Shown here piece after piece: positions 43,809 to 51,536 of a stretch of 64,000 nucleotides of DNA. How positions within the stretch are numbered: position 1 is the first letter of the stretch; every line of letters begins with the position of its first letter. The position numbers and the translations under genes are program-made. The notes under the pieces were generated by a model, which searched no databases, was not told where the DNA came from, and worked only from the letters and a program-made list of their open reading frames with translations. Location: positions 1 to 64,000 of the forward strand of contig JAHHHR010000033.1 in assembly GCA_019359245.1 (NCBI GenBank), written 5' to 3'. The stretch is from Nostoc desertorum CM1-VF14. Its GTDB lineage: Bacteria; Cyanobacteriota; Cyanobacteriia; Cyanobacteriales; Nostocaceae.

Positions 43809-43937
43809 AAAATTAATCAATGCAGATAAATGGCAATTTTAAATTATTCCTAAGAACCCCGACAACTTTTACAAAGTCGGGGTTCTAACTTTTTAGTTGG
43901 ACTCAGAAAAATTGGTTTGAGTGCTTATTTACCTAGC

Positions 43938-45875
43938 TCACAATATGGTTCCGGTTTCTTTCAAATAAACCCGTGTAAATGGTTCATTTTCAGTTAGAGT
44001 ATAATCTTCAATCAACCCTCTGCGACGGATAGAAATGTCGTTGCCTTTTCTAATCACCACAGTAGAACCATCAAAGACATCCCGCACTAGCATCATCTCA
44101 GTTTCGCTGGGATTATCCAAAACTACCATATTACTACTCCGGTAAAACATACCCTCTTCATCTAGGATGTCTCCCGTATACTCGGCAATCAACAAATCAA
44201 GTTTTGGATGACGCAGCAAAGTTTGGACGTTGCTATTGTAATCTTTACTTAATACTTTTTTAGACCGATTTACAAAAACTGCATCACGACAAACAGCGCC
44301 TATTATCCAGTTGGGATGTTGCAAAAGAATATGGTCAATGGTTTCTTGCAATTCTTCAACTGAGATTTTATTAAAGGTAATAATTGGTATCCTAGCGTCT
44401 GTACCCGACTCAAAAAAGGTTTCTAAAATATGAGAAGGCACATCAACACTTTCACCTTCAGAAGGTTTAAGATGCATTAAAACGCCTGGTGCAGCGTTGA
44501 TTTCCAAAATGGCAAAGTTACTCGACTTCCAAGATTCTGAGAGACTTTTGGTCATGACATCAATACCAAGGCAAGTCAACTGGAAGTGTTGAGCAATATC
44601 TTGTGCCAAGATAATATTGTCATCATGAACCGTCTGCGTTGCATCGATGCTCATACCACCAGCAGAAAGATTGGCAACTTTACGAAGGTAAACAGTGCGT
44701 CCCTTCTCAATAACGCTATCCAATGATAAGCGTTGTTCCTCTAGGTAGAGTTCCATCGCTTCATCTATTTGAATTTTACTCATCGGCGAGGTAGGTGTAT
44801 CTAAACGTGCAGGTTTGCGGTTTTCTAGGCGGATTAATTCTGCAAGCGTTAAATAACCATCACCAACAACCGATGCTGGACGGCGTTCTGTAGCAGCGAC
44901 AAATCTGCCATTGACACACAACAAGCGAAAATCTGATCCAGAAATACTTTTCTCAACAATTATCCGAGTTAACTGATCTTCGGGAATCGCTGCCAGTGCC
45001 CTATTATAAGCAGCTACCAGTTCTTTTGAGTCCTGCACATCAGCCGTAACGCCAATTCCTTTGTGGCCTACCACTGGCTTAACTGCCACTGGGTAGCCAA
45101 TTTGTCTTGCTGCTGCCAAGGCTTCCTTTTCAGAGAAAACGATATCGCCTTCAGGGACTGGAAAACCCAAACTTTTTAAAAATGCCTTGCAATCATCTTT
45201 ACGGGTAGTAAACTCCGAATCTAGATGGCTATCACAGTTAAATGTTGTTGCTACCCCCCGGACGTGTTTTTTTCCTAAACCGTATTGCATTAATCCTTCT
45301 TCCCATAAATAAAAGGTAGGAATACCTTTTTCATAGGCTGTTCGCAATAGGGCGTAAACTGTGGGCCCACCATAGACAGATGCGCGAAATCTATTTTGCA
45401 GCTTCACCAAGTGTTCATCAAAGGGAAAATCTTCGTCTTGGGTAATAGCTTCAAACCAATCCCAAACAAAATAAACTACCTCTCTAGTTGTGCGTTCATG
45501 TAGTGATTGGACGCTAATTCGCACAAAATCTGGATATGGCTTGACACTCCAATGGTTAAGGTGCAAATCCATGTCCAGTTTTGCAACTTCGGACACAACT
45601 TGGGCAAAGAGATGAGCATAAGATTCGTAACTTTGGTCGCTTAGATTTCGATAGCGATGCCTCTCGACAAGCCGCTCCGCGTCTGTGCCAATCCTTGCAA
45701 CATAATCTTCAATGGGCAAAGGCTTTCTAGAGTCAACTAGAGCAAAGTCAAATACTAGCGCCCCTATATCTAAATAGGGGTTGGGCCCAATATAATGTTT
45801 AAAGTTGAAAATATCGAATACATCCGTTCTTCTAGCATTAACGCGGACTAAATCACTGCTTTTTTGTAGAACCAT
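43938..45875 (-). CDS. cphA2: Cyanophycin synthetase, short CphA2 type
   Basis: 645 residues. The N domain (about 1-165) and ATP-grasp G domain (about 170-485: KDDCKAFLKSLGFPVPEG, VAVKPVVGHKGIGVT with Lys266, VEKSISGSDFRLLCVNGRFVAA, LEINAAPGVLMH) match cyanophycin synthetase. CphA1 is about 870-900 residues and has a Mur-ligase-like M domain with a GTNGKT loop. Here only a truncated M-like tail (about 490-645) remains and no such loop is visible. CphA2 enzymes of nitrogen-fixing cyanobacteria polymerise beta-Asp-Arg dipeptides. The nearby cyanophycinase supports this. Confidence 0.85.
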   Translation of the reverse strand: MVLQKSSDLVRVNARRTDVFDIFNFKHYIGPNPYLDIGALVFDFALVDSRKPLPIEDYVARIGTDAERLVERHRYRNLSDQSYESYAHLFAQVVSEVAKLDMDLHLNHWSVKPYPDFVRISVQSLHERTTREVVYFVWDWFEAITQDEDFPFDEHLVKLQNRFRASVYGGPTVYALLRTAYEKGIPTFYLWEEGLMQYGLGKKHVRGVATTFNCDSHLDSEFTTRKDDCKAFLKSLGFPVPEGDIVFSEKEALAAARQIGYPVAVKPVVGHKGIGVTADVQDSKELVAAYNRALAAIPEDQLTRIIVEKSISGSDFRLLCVNGRFVAATERRPASVVGDGYLTLAELIRLENRKPARLDTPTSPMSKIQIDEAMELYLEEQRLSLDSVIEKGRTVYLRKVANLSAGGMSIDATQTVHDDNIILAQDIAQHFQLTCLGIDVMTKSLSESWKSSNFAILEINAAPGVLMHLKPSEGESVDVPSHILETFFESGTDARIPIITFNKISVEELQETIDHILLQHPNWIIGAVCRDAVFVNRSKKVLSKDYNSNVQTLLRHPKLDLLIAEYTGDILDEEGMFYRSSNMVVLDNPSETEMMLVRDVFDGSTVVIRKGNDISIRRRGLIEDYTLTENEPFTRVYLKETGTIL

Positions 45876-46192
45876 TGATTACAAACCTTTGGCTAAACAC
45901 CCTGAAATTTTGATGCTGAGTTATGGTTACTCAGACTTATTGATTGTAGATTGATTGAGATTAATTTTGGAGAGTGATGGCAATAGCCATTGATCTAATC
46001 AGAACTTACATTAACCCTATTAGTAAGCATTTTCAACTATCTCAAGGCATAATTAAATTTCCCTACTTCAGCAAACGAAAAGTATAGTCACTTCATCCTC
46101 ATGAATAGTCAAAGTTATAACCTTTGAAAGGTACAACACCCACATAAGAATTGGTATAAATAAATATGCGGTATTTAAAAGACAGCAAAGTT
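45876..46192. other. Divergent spacer upstream of cphA2
   Basis: About 320 bp between cphA2 and the small ORF. I searched for a GTA-N8-TAC NtcA site and found no exact match. No repeats of note; AT-rich. Confidence 0.4.
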
Positions 46193-46396
46193 ATGAATAG
46201 CACAGAAGCTACTCTAAGAGATGAAATTCGAGAACTTGCTGAGGAAGCTTTTCACCAAAAGCTGATCTCTGGGCATGGTGATGGCCCGGACATAAATGAG
46301 TATCAAATTGTTTACCAAGGCAAACCCAGGCATCTCCCACTAGAACAAGCACGTTTTTTCTTAACTAACTTGCTTTACAGAAGTCGCATTCATTAG
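46193..46396 (+). CDS. Small hypothetical protein between cphA2 and cyanophycinase genes
   Basis: 67 residues from ATG 46193 (MNSTEATLRDEIRELAEEAF), or 76 from ATG 46166. The sequence is balanced and protein-like: an acidic helix, then HGDGPDINEYQIVYQGKPRHLPLEQARFFLTNLLYRS. No family recognised. Its place between two cyanophycin genes is suggestive but unproven. No strong ribosome-binding site. Confidence 0.5.
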   Translation: MNSTEATLRDEIRELAEEAFHQKLISGHGDGPDINEYQIVYQGKPRHLPLEQARFFLTNLLYRSRIH

Positions 46397-46495
46397 GGCT
46401 TAGTACCAGATATCTAATTGCACTTAGTTAGAGTTAATACCAATTATTAAATTGCGCGATAAACTTTTAATCGGCAATTAATAATATGTTAACAA

Positions 46496-46522
46496 TGCCT
46501 CTAGAAAATCTCTCTAGAGGCA
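46496..46522 (+). terminator. Perfect hairpin after the small ORF
   Basis: Arms TGCCTCTAGA (46496-46505) and TCTAGAGGCA (46513-46522) enclose a 7-nt loop 100 nt past the small ORF. No T-run follows directly, so its terminator role is uncertain. The rest of 46397-46799 contains a GCTACGCGTAGC repeat (about 46651-46670) and AT-rich DNA. Confidence 0.45.
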
Positions 46523-46799
46523 GTTAATATGTGGATTTTATTAATTCAAAAAAATAATTTTGAGAATAGTTATTTTTTTTGTCATGTTCTGGGAAAATCT
46601 CTTCGTTTCATTGCGATGTCTAATGACAAGCTAGCTACTTCTCTACGAGACGCTACGCGTAGCTTGCTTCTCCCTAGGAGTATGCGTCTACGCAAACTAT
46701 AACCCTACGTTCTATCAAGTGATCTACCAAAGGGATGATTTGATAGTTGAATTGTCATGATTTAGTAAAGTCTATTAACTTACATCAGGAAGCATCATC

Positions 46800-47639
46800 G
46801 TGGAAAATAATACCAAACGGCAGTTAGTAATTATTGGGGGAGCTGAGGACAAGGAAGGAGATTCCCTAATTCTGCGGGACTTTGTGCGTCGTGCTGGGGG
46901 TACGAAGGCGTACATTGTAATTATGACGGCGGCGACAGAATTACCAAGAGAAGTGGGAGAAAATTATATTAGAGTTTTTGAGCGGCTCGGAGCTGAGAAT
47001 GTTCGCATTCTTGATACAGAAACCCGCGAAGATGCATCTTCATCTACCGCATTGGAAGCAATTAATAAATCAACTGGAGTATTTTTTACTGGGGGAGACC
47101 AAGCTCGCATCACCGACATCCTCAAGGGTACCGAAATAGATAAGGCGATTCATCAACGATTCTCTGAAGGTGTAGTTATCGCAGGTACAAGCGCCGGTGC
47201 TGCTGTGATGCCAGATAAAATGATAGTGGAGGGTGATTCGCAGACAAACCCTCGGATTGAAACTGTCGAAATGGGTCCCGGTCTAGGCTTTTTACCAGGA
47301 GTGGTAATTGACCAGCACTTTTCTCAGCGTGGACGCTTGGGACGCTTAATTTCAGCTTTAATATTAGAACCTGCTGTTTTGGGATTCGGTATTGACGAGA
47401 ATACCGCTATGGTAGTCACAGATAATCAAATTGAAGTAATTGGTGAAGGTGCGGTTACGATTGTTGATGAATCAGAGGCTACATATAACAATATGGGCGA
47501 AATTTTGAAGGATGAGCCTTTGGCGATTTGCGGAGCAAAGCTTCATATTTTGCCACATGGCTTTAAATTTGACTTGAAGACCCGCCAGCCTATCCTAAAT
47601 AATGGCTCTGTGGCCAATGTTTCTGTACCTGTTGGTTGA
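46800..47639 (+). CDS. cphB: Cyanophycinase
   Basis: 279 residues, S51-type serine exopeptidase that releases beta-Asp-Arg dipeptides from cyanophycin. The nucleophile elbow is GTSAGAA with Ser131; FFTGGDQARI precedes it and VVIDQHFSQRGRLGRLISA follows. The start is GTG 46800 with AGGA about 9 nt upstream. It is divergent from cphA2, about 0.9 kb away, which gives a paired synthesis/degradation locus. Confidence 0.92.
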   Translation: MENNTKRQLVIIGGAEDKEGDSLILRDFVRRAGGTKAYIVIMTAATELPREVGENYIRVFERLGAENVRILDTETREDASSSTALEAINKSTGVFFTGGDQARITDILKGTEIDKAIHQRFSEGVVIAGTSAGAAVMPDKMIVEGDSQTNPRIETVEMGPGLGFLPGVVIDQHFSQRGRLGRLISALILEPAVLGFGIDENTAMVVTDNQIEVIGEGAVTIVDESEATYNNMGEILKDEPLAICGAKLHILPHGFKFDLKTRQPILNNGSVANVSVPVG

Positions 47640-48012
47640 ATCAATACCTAGCTTTGAGCAGGTGCGTTTAACTTGAATAAATAATTAATACCTGTAGATT
47701 AGTGACATTTATCTCTTGAATATCCTCCCAATTACTCTCAGAAATAGGGGGCATAGCCCCCCATTTTCAGGAGAAAAGGGGGGATTAATTATTAATAAGC
47801 GATCGCAGCCATGATTGTAAAATACTTATATTTATTTATACACAAATCTTATAACTGGTTAGCTAAATCTCAAAGTAAGTTCAACGAGTCACATGGTGTC
47901 TGCCCGTTCCCAACCTCTGGTAAGCCTACCCTGTAGCAAACCAGGCTGATGAAAGATACATTCTGGTTTTGGGAACACTAAATTTACCACCAGACTTAAC
48001 AGGAAGGGGTTG
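47640..48012. other. Spacer with G-run/C-run hairpins after cyanophycinase
   Basis: GGGGGC-ATA-GCCCCC (47747-47761) is a tight hairpin. The same C-run can instead pair with GGGGGG at about 47778-47783, giving two exclusive folds. This probably ends the cyanophycinase transcript. The remainder carries the TPR gene leader. Confidence 0.5.
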
Positions 48013-49113
48013 ATGTCTAACAGTGAATGGAATAACAGATCGAAAAACACACTTCCCTTGCAATTACCCATAACATATTTAAAACCAGTGAAGCGTAATA
48101 CGATTACCCATGAGTTCAACTCTGGTTCACACGCAGAAATACTACCTATACAGGAAAGTGACGATAATTTATCGGAAGCGTCCAAATTACTACGGCAAGG
48201 AATTCAACAGCAGCAAAGCGGTGAATTAATAGCGGCCTTGAAATCCTTACAACAATCTTTGGGACTGTTTGAGGCAGTCGGGGATTTGCAAAAACAGGCA
48301 CAGGCACTTTCTTTTTTAGGATTGGTAACTTACAGCGCTGGAGATTACAAAGGTACTATCTCTTACTCCCAACAGTGTCTGTCTTTGCTCAACAATACCT
48401 CAGATTTAGCAGTGCAGATGCAGGCACTTTCCCATCTAGGCAATGCCTACCGTCACTTGAATGATCATAAAAAGGCAATTGAATTTCTAGAAAAATGTTT
48501 GAAAATAACGCAGCAACTGCAAGATAAACGGAGTCAAGTAGCGGCACTGAATAATTTAGGATTGGTTTATAAAGGTTTGGGCAACTTTATACAGGCAATT
48601 GAGTATCAGCAGCAAAGCCTAGAAATCGTCCGGGAACTCAAAGATAACTGGGGCGAGGAACAGGTACTCAAGAATTTGGGTAATGCTTGGTATGCTTTGG
48701 ACAATTACCCAAAAGCGATCGCCTATTATGAGCAGTGTGTAGTATTAGCACACTCTTTAAAAAATGTTCGTAGTGCTTCTCAGGTGCTAAAAAACCTGGG
48801 GAATGCTTGTTATGCCTTAGGTGATTATGCTAAAGCCATTAAGTATTATGAAGATCGGTTGCACTTAGCTAAAGAAATCCAAGACAAGCGGAGCGAGGAA
48901 CAGTCTTTAGGTAGTTTAGGAGTTGCTTGTGAAGCTTTGGGTGACTATAACAAAGCAATTACATATTATGAAGAACGCTTACTGTTAGCTAGGAATATTA
49001 AAGACCGTCGTAGTGAAGAACAAGCTCTTGCCAGTTTGAGAGTCGCTTGTTACGCCTTGGGTGATTATGCCAAAGCTATGCAATATCAGCAAGGTACATC
49101 TCAAAATACTTAA
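48013..49113 (+). CDS. TPR protein, LGN/Rapsyn-like repeats
   Basis: 366 residues from ATG 48013, preceded by AGGAAGGGG. After a 50-residue polar leader come about seven 40-residue TPR units of the ALxxLGxAYxxLGDYxKAIxYYEQxLxLAxxxxD type, as in LGN-like proteins. The last unit is incomplete. Protein-protein interaction role is expected; no effector domain is attached. Confidence 0.75.
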   Translation: MSNSEWNNRSKNTLPLQLPITYLKPVKRNTITHEFNSGSHAEILPIQESDDNLSEASKLLRQGIQQQQSGELIAALKSLQQSLGLFEAVGDLQKQAQALSFLGLVTYSAGDYKGTISYSQQCLSLLNNTSDLAVQMQALSHLGNAYRHLNDHKKAIEFLEKCLKITQQLQDKRSQVAALNNLGLVYKGLGNFIQAIEYQQQSLEIVRELKDNWGEEQVLKNLGNAWYALDNYPKAIAYYEQCVVLAHSLKNVRSASQVLKNLGNACYALGDYAKAIKYYEDRLHLAKEIQDKRSEEQSLGSLGVACEALGDYNKAITYYEERLLLARNIKDRRSEEQALASLRVACYALGDYAKAMQYQQGTSQNT

Positions 49114-49179
49114 AAAGTAAGGCAGAGTAAAAATTTAAAATTCACTTATTCAAAAATTAAAATTACTCGATAAATCCAT

Positions 49180-49857
49180 TTACCTCATTGCATTTTGTTG
49201 CTGGAGATATTCAATAACTTCTAATGTATCTACTTGGGGAAATTCTGCGTAAAAATTACTCACACTCCAAAAAGGTTCTGGTGTTTCCAAAACAATTGTG
49301 CGATCGCCCCACTGTTCTAACCAAGGTAGCAATGTTTGTGGCGCTACTGGAGTACATAGCCAAACTGCTGCTGGAGAAAGCGTTTTGATAGCAGTTGCCG
49401 CTACCGCTATTGTCATACCTGTAGCAATGCCATCATCAACTAAAATCACCGTAGCATTCTCGGCATCCACCTGCGGACAAGCAGGAATTAATTGGGCCTC
49501 AAGAGACTTAGCTTGGTTGATTGCTTTATTTAAAGCTACTTCGCGCCCCCGCGCATCATATTTGCGAAATAGCTTTTGCTCAGTCCAAAGAACATTTCCA
49601 AAAGTAGTGACTGCACCAATAGCTAACTCTGGGTTTTCTGGATGACTGATCTTTTTCGCCACCACAATTGTTAACGGACAATCCAAAAGACGGGCTATTG
49701 GTGCTGCCACTGGTATACCGCCTCTTGGCAAAGCATAAACAATTGGTATAGGCTTTACCCCAGAATCAATAGTTTGCTGAGTCAAAACATCATGAATCAC
49801 TCGCGCCAATTCCTCACCCGCATGGGTGCGATCGGCAAAAAGTGGGGTATGTGACAT
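49180..49857 (-). CDS. Phosphoribosyltransferase-fold protein
   Basis: 225 residues. The PRPP-binding loop is VILVDDGIATGMT, preceded by YALPRGGIPVAAPIARLL and VAKKISHPENPELAIGAVT. This is the type I PRTase subgroup often annotated as predicted phosphoribosyltransferase. Base substrate unknown. Stand-alone. Confidence 0.85.
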   Translation of the reverse strand: MSHTPLFADRTHAGEELARVIHDVLTQQTIDSGVKPIPIVYALPRGGIPVAAPIARLLDCPLTIVVAKKISHPENPELAIGAVTTFGNVLWTEQKLFRKYDARGREVALNKAINQAKSLEAQLIPACPQVDAENATVILVDDGIATGMTIAVAATAIKTLSPAAVWLCTPVAPQTLLPWLEQWGDRTIVLETPEPFWSVSNFYAEFPQVDTLEVIEYLQQQNAMR

Positions 49858-50049
49858 AGTTTCCCCCCAGCATATTAGGACGGCATTGCTTTTATCATGA
49901 CTGAATTTTGTCTCAAATTAACTGATACAATAAGATTTGTATAAATAATTAAGTATTCAGCAAAAGTCTATTTATCTTGATAAATCTCCAAATAGAGCAG
50001 TATTTAACTCAGATAAGACAGATGTGCTAATACCAAAATCCTAATTTTC

Positions 50050-50730
50050 ATGAGCAGCGAAACCCAACTCAGCCTTTTCGACGACTCAACCCTTAACCAA
50101 CGAGAACTGATTCCCACAGACGCTAAAATTGCGATCGCTCCGGGAACTTATTCTGACATGACGGAGTTGGCACAGCATTGCAATAGCTGCCACCGTTGTG
50201 GATTGGGAGACACTCGGACTCATGCTGTCGTCGGACGCGGTAATCTCAAAGCACCAATTATGGTTATAGGGGAAGCGCCTGGCCAAAATGAAGATGAAAC
50301 TGGCTTACCATTTGTAGGCAGATCGGGGCAGTTGTTAGAGAAAATTCTGGCATCCGTGAATCTAACTACTGAGGATCATGTATACATTGCCAATATTAAC
50401 AAATGTCGCCCACCAGATAATAGAGTTCCTACACCAACAGAAGTGGCGGCTTGTTTACCCTACTTACTAGAACAAATTCGCCTAGTTGACCCCAAAATAA
50501 TCCTGTTAACAGGTGCAACTGCTGTCAAAGGAATCACTGGCGATAAGCGGGGGATTACGAAAATTCGCGGACAATGGCTAGAGTGGGAAGGGCGTTTATG
50601 TATGCCAATTTTTCATCCTTCCTACTTGCTGCGTAATCCTTCTAAAGAAAGAGGTGCGCCTAAATGGTTGATGTGGCAGGATATCCAGGCAGTACGTGCC
50701 AAGTTAGACGAAATCCAAAATAATAGCTAA
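50050..50730 (+). CDS. Uracil-DNA glycosylase, family 4 (Fe-S)
   Basis: 226 residues. Motif 1 is GEAPGQNEDETGLPFVG, and motif 2 is HPSYLLRNPSK. Four candidate [4Fe-4S] cysteines are present: Cys47 and Cys50 in CHRC, plus those in NINKCRPP and EVAACLPY. It removes uracil from DNA in base excision repair. The first 40 residues are a variable leader. Confidence 0.92.
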   Translation: MSSETQLSLFDDSTLNQRELIPTDAKIAIAPGTYSDMTELAQHCNSCHRCGLGDTRTHAVVGRGNLKAPIMVIGEAPGQNEDETGLPFVGRSGQLLEKILASVNLTTEDHVYIANINKCRPPDNRVPTPTEVAACLPYLLEQIRLVDPKIILLTGATAVKGITGDKRGITKIRGQWLEWEGRLCMPIFHPSYLLRNPSKERGAPKWLMWQDIQAVRAKLDEIQNNS

Positions 50731-50767
50731 TAAACATCTTGTAACTCAATTTTGGATTTTTAAGATT

Positions 50768-50798
50768 GGTATAACTAGGGTATAACTAGAAGTATACT
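50768..50798 (+). promoter_or_regulatory. Tandem 11-bp repeat upstream of the toxin-antitoxin pair
   Basis: GGTATAACTAG occurs twice head to tail (50768-50778, 50779-50789), then AAGTATACT. It lies 20-50 bp before the antitoxin start. It probably combines the promoter -10-like TATAACT with an operator for the ribbon-helix-helix antitoxin, which is usual for type II autoregulation. Confidence 0.55.
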
Positions 50799-50817
50799 GA
50801 CCAAAAGCAGCAGAGTT

Positions 50818-51054
50818 ATGAAAACTGCAATTTCGCTTCCAGATTCAATTTTTGAAGAGGCAGAAGCACTGGCTAGAGAGTTAGGGGTATCTCGTAGTGA
50901 ACTTTACACAAAAGCTTTGAAAGCATATTTGCGGAAGTACAACCGGAATCAGATGTTGAACCAACTGAATACAGTTTATTCTGAAGAGTCATCTGAACTA
51001 GATCCAGTATTGGCAAAGTTACAATTTACGTCCTTACCGCGTGAGGATTGGTAG
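50818..51054 (+). CDS. Ribbon-helix-helix antitoxin (MazE-like)
   Basis: 78 residues. MKTAISLPDSIFEEAEALARELGVSRSELYTKALKAYL is a ribbon-helix-helix DNA-binding domain. The C-terminal part (NQLNTVYSEESSELDPVLAKLQF) is the expected toxin-wrapping tail. It is followed by the toxin with a 1-base TAGTG overlap. Confidence 0.88.
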   Translation: MKTAISLPDSIFEEAEALARELGVSRSELYTKALKAYLRKYNRNQMLNQLNTVYSEESSELDPVLAKLQFTSLPREDW

Positions 51055-51392
51055 TGTATCGCGGAGAAATTTGGTGGGCAAATTTACCTGAACCACTCGG
51101 TTCAGAACCTGGGTATCGTCGCCCTATTTTGATTGTTCAAGATGATATTTTTACTCAAAGTCGTATCAGCACCGTAATCGTTGTAATTATTACCTCTAAC
51201 ACTCTGTTAGCACAAGCACCAGGCAATGTTTTGTTACCGCATGAAGCTACAGGTTTACCCAGAGATTCTGTAGCTAATGTGTCTCAAATTTTTACTGTTG
51301 ACAAAAGGTTTTTAGTAGAACGCGTTGGATCATTACCAGAACATCTACAAGAAGAAATAGACGAAGGACTGCGAACAATTTTGTACCTCTAA
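51054..51392 (+). CDS. MazF/PemK-type endoribonuclease toxin
   Basis: 112 residues from GTG 51054 with GAGG 7 nt upstream. The CcdB/PemK fold is shown by YRGEIWWANLPEPLGSEPGYRRPILIVQDD and SVANVSQIFTVDKRFL. It cleaves mRNA at short motifs; specificity is unknown. TTG 51048 would lengthen the antitoxin overlap and is less likely. Confidence 0.9.
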   Translation: MYRGEIWWANLPEPLGSEPGYRRPILIVQDDIFTQSRISTVIVVIITSNTLLAQAPGNVLLPHEATGLPRDSVANVSQIFTVDKRFLVERVGSLPEHLQEEIDEGLRTILYL

Positions 51393-51536
51393 GTGAGGTA
51401 AGTGAGGTCATGAAGATTAACCTCTCGAAAATCAATTCCTCTCTAATATTTTATCTCTGTGTTCTCTGTGCCTCTGCGGTTCAATAAATTACTTATTAAC
51501 CACTCCAAACGCAGAGGAAGCAGAGAAAGGAAGATT

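Noticed and set aside
45876..46192. NtcA site upstream of cphA2
   Set aside because: No GTA-N8-TAC match found on reading the spacer.
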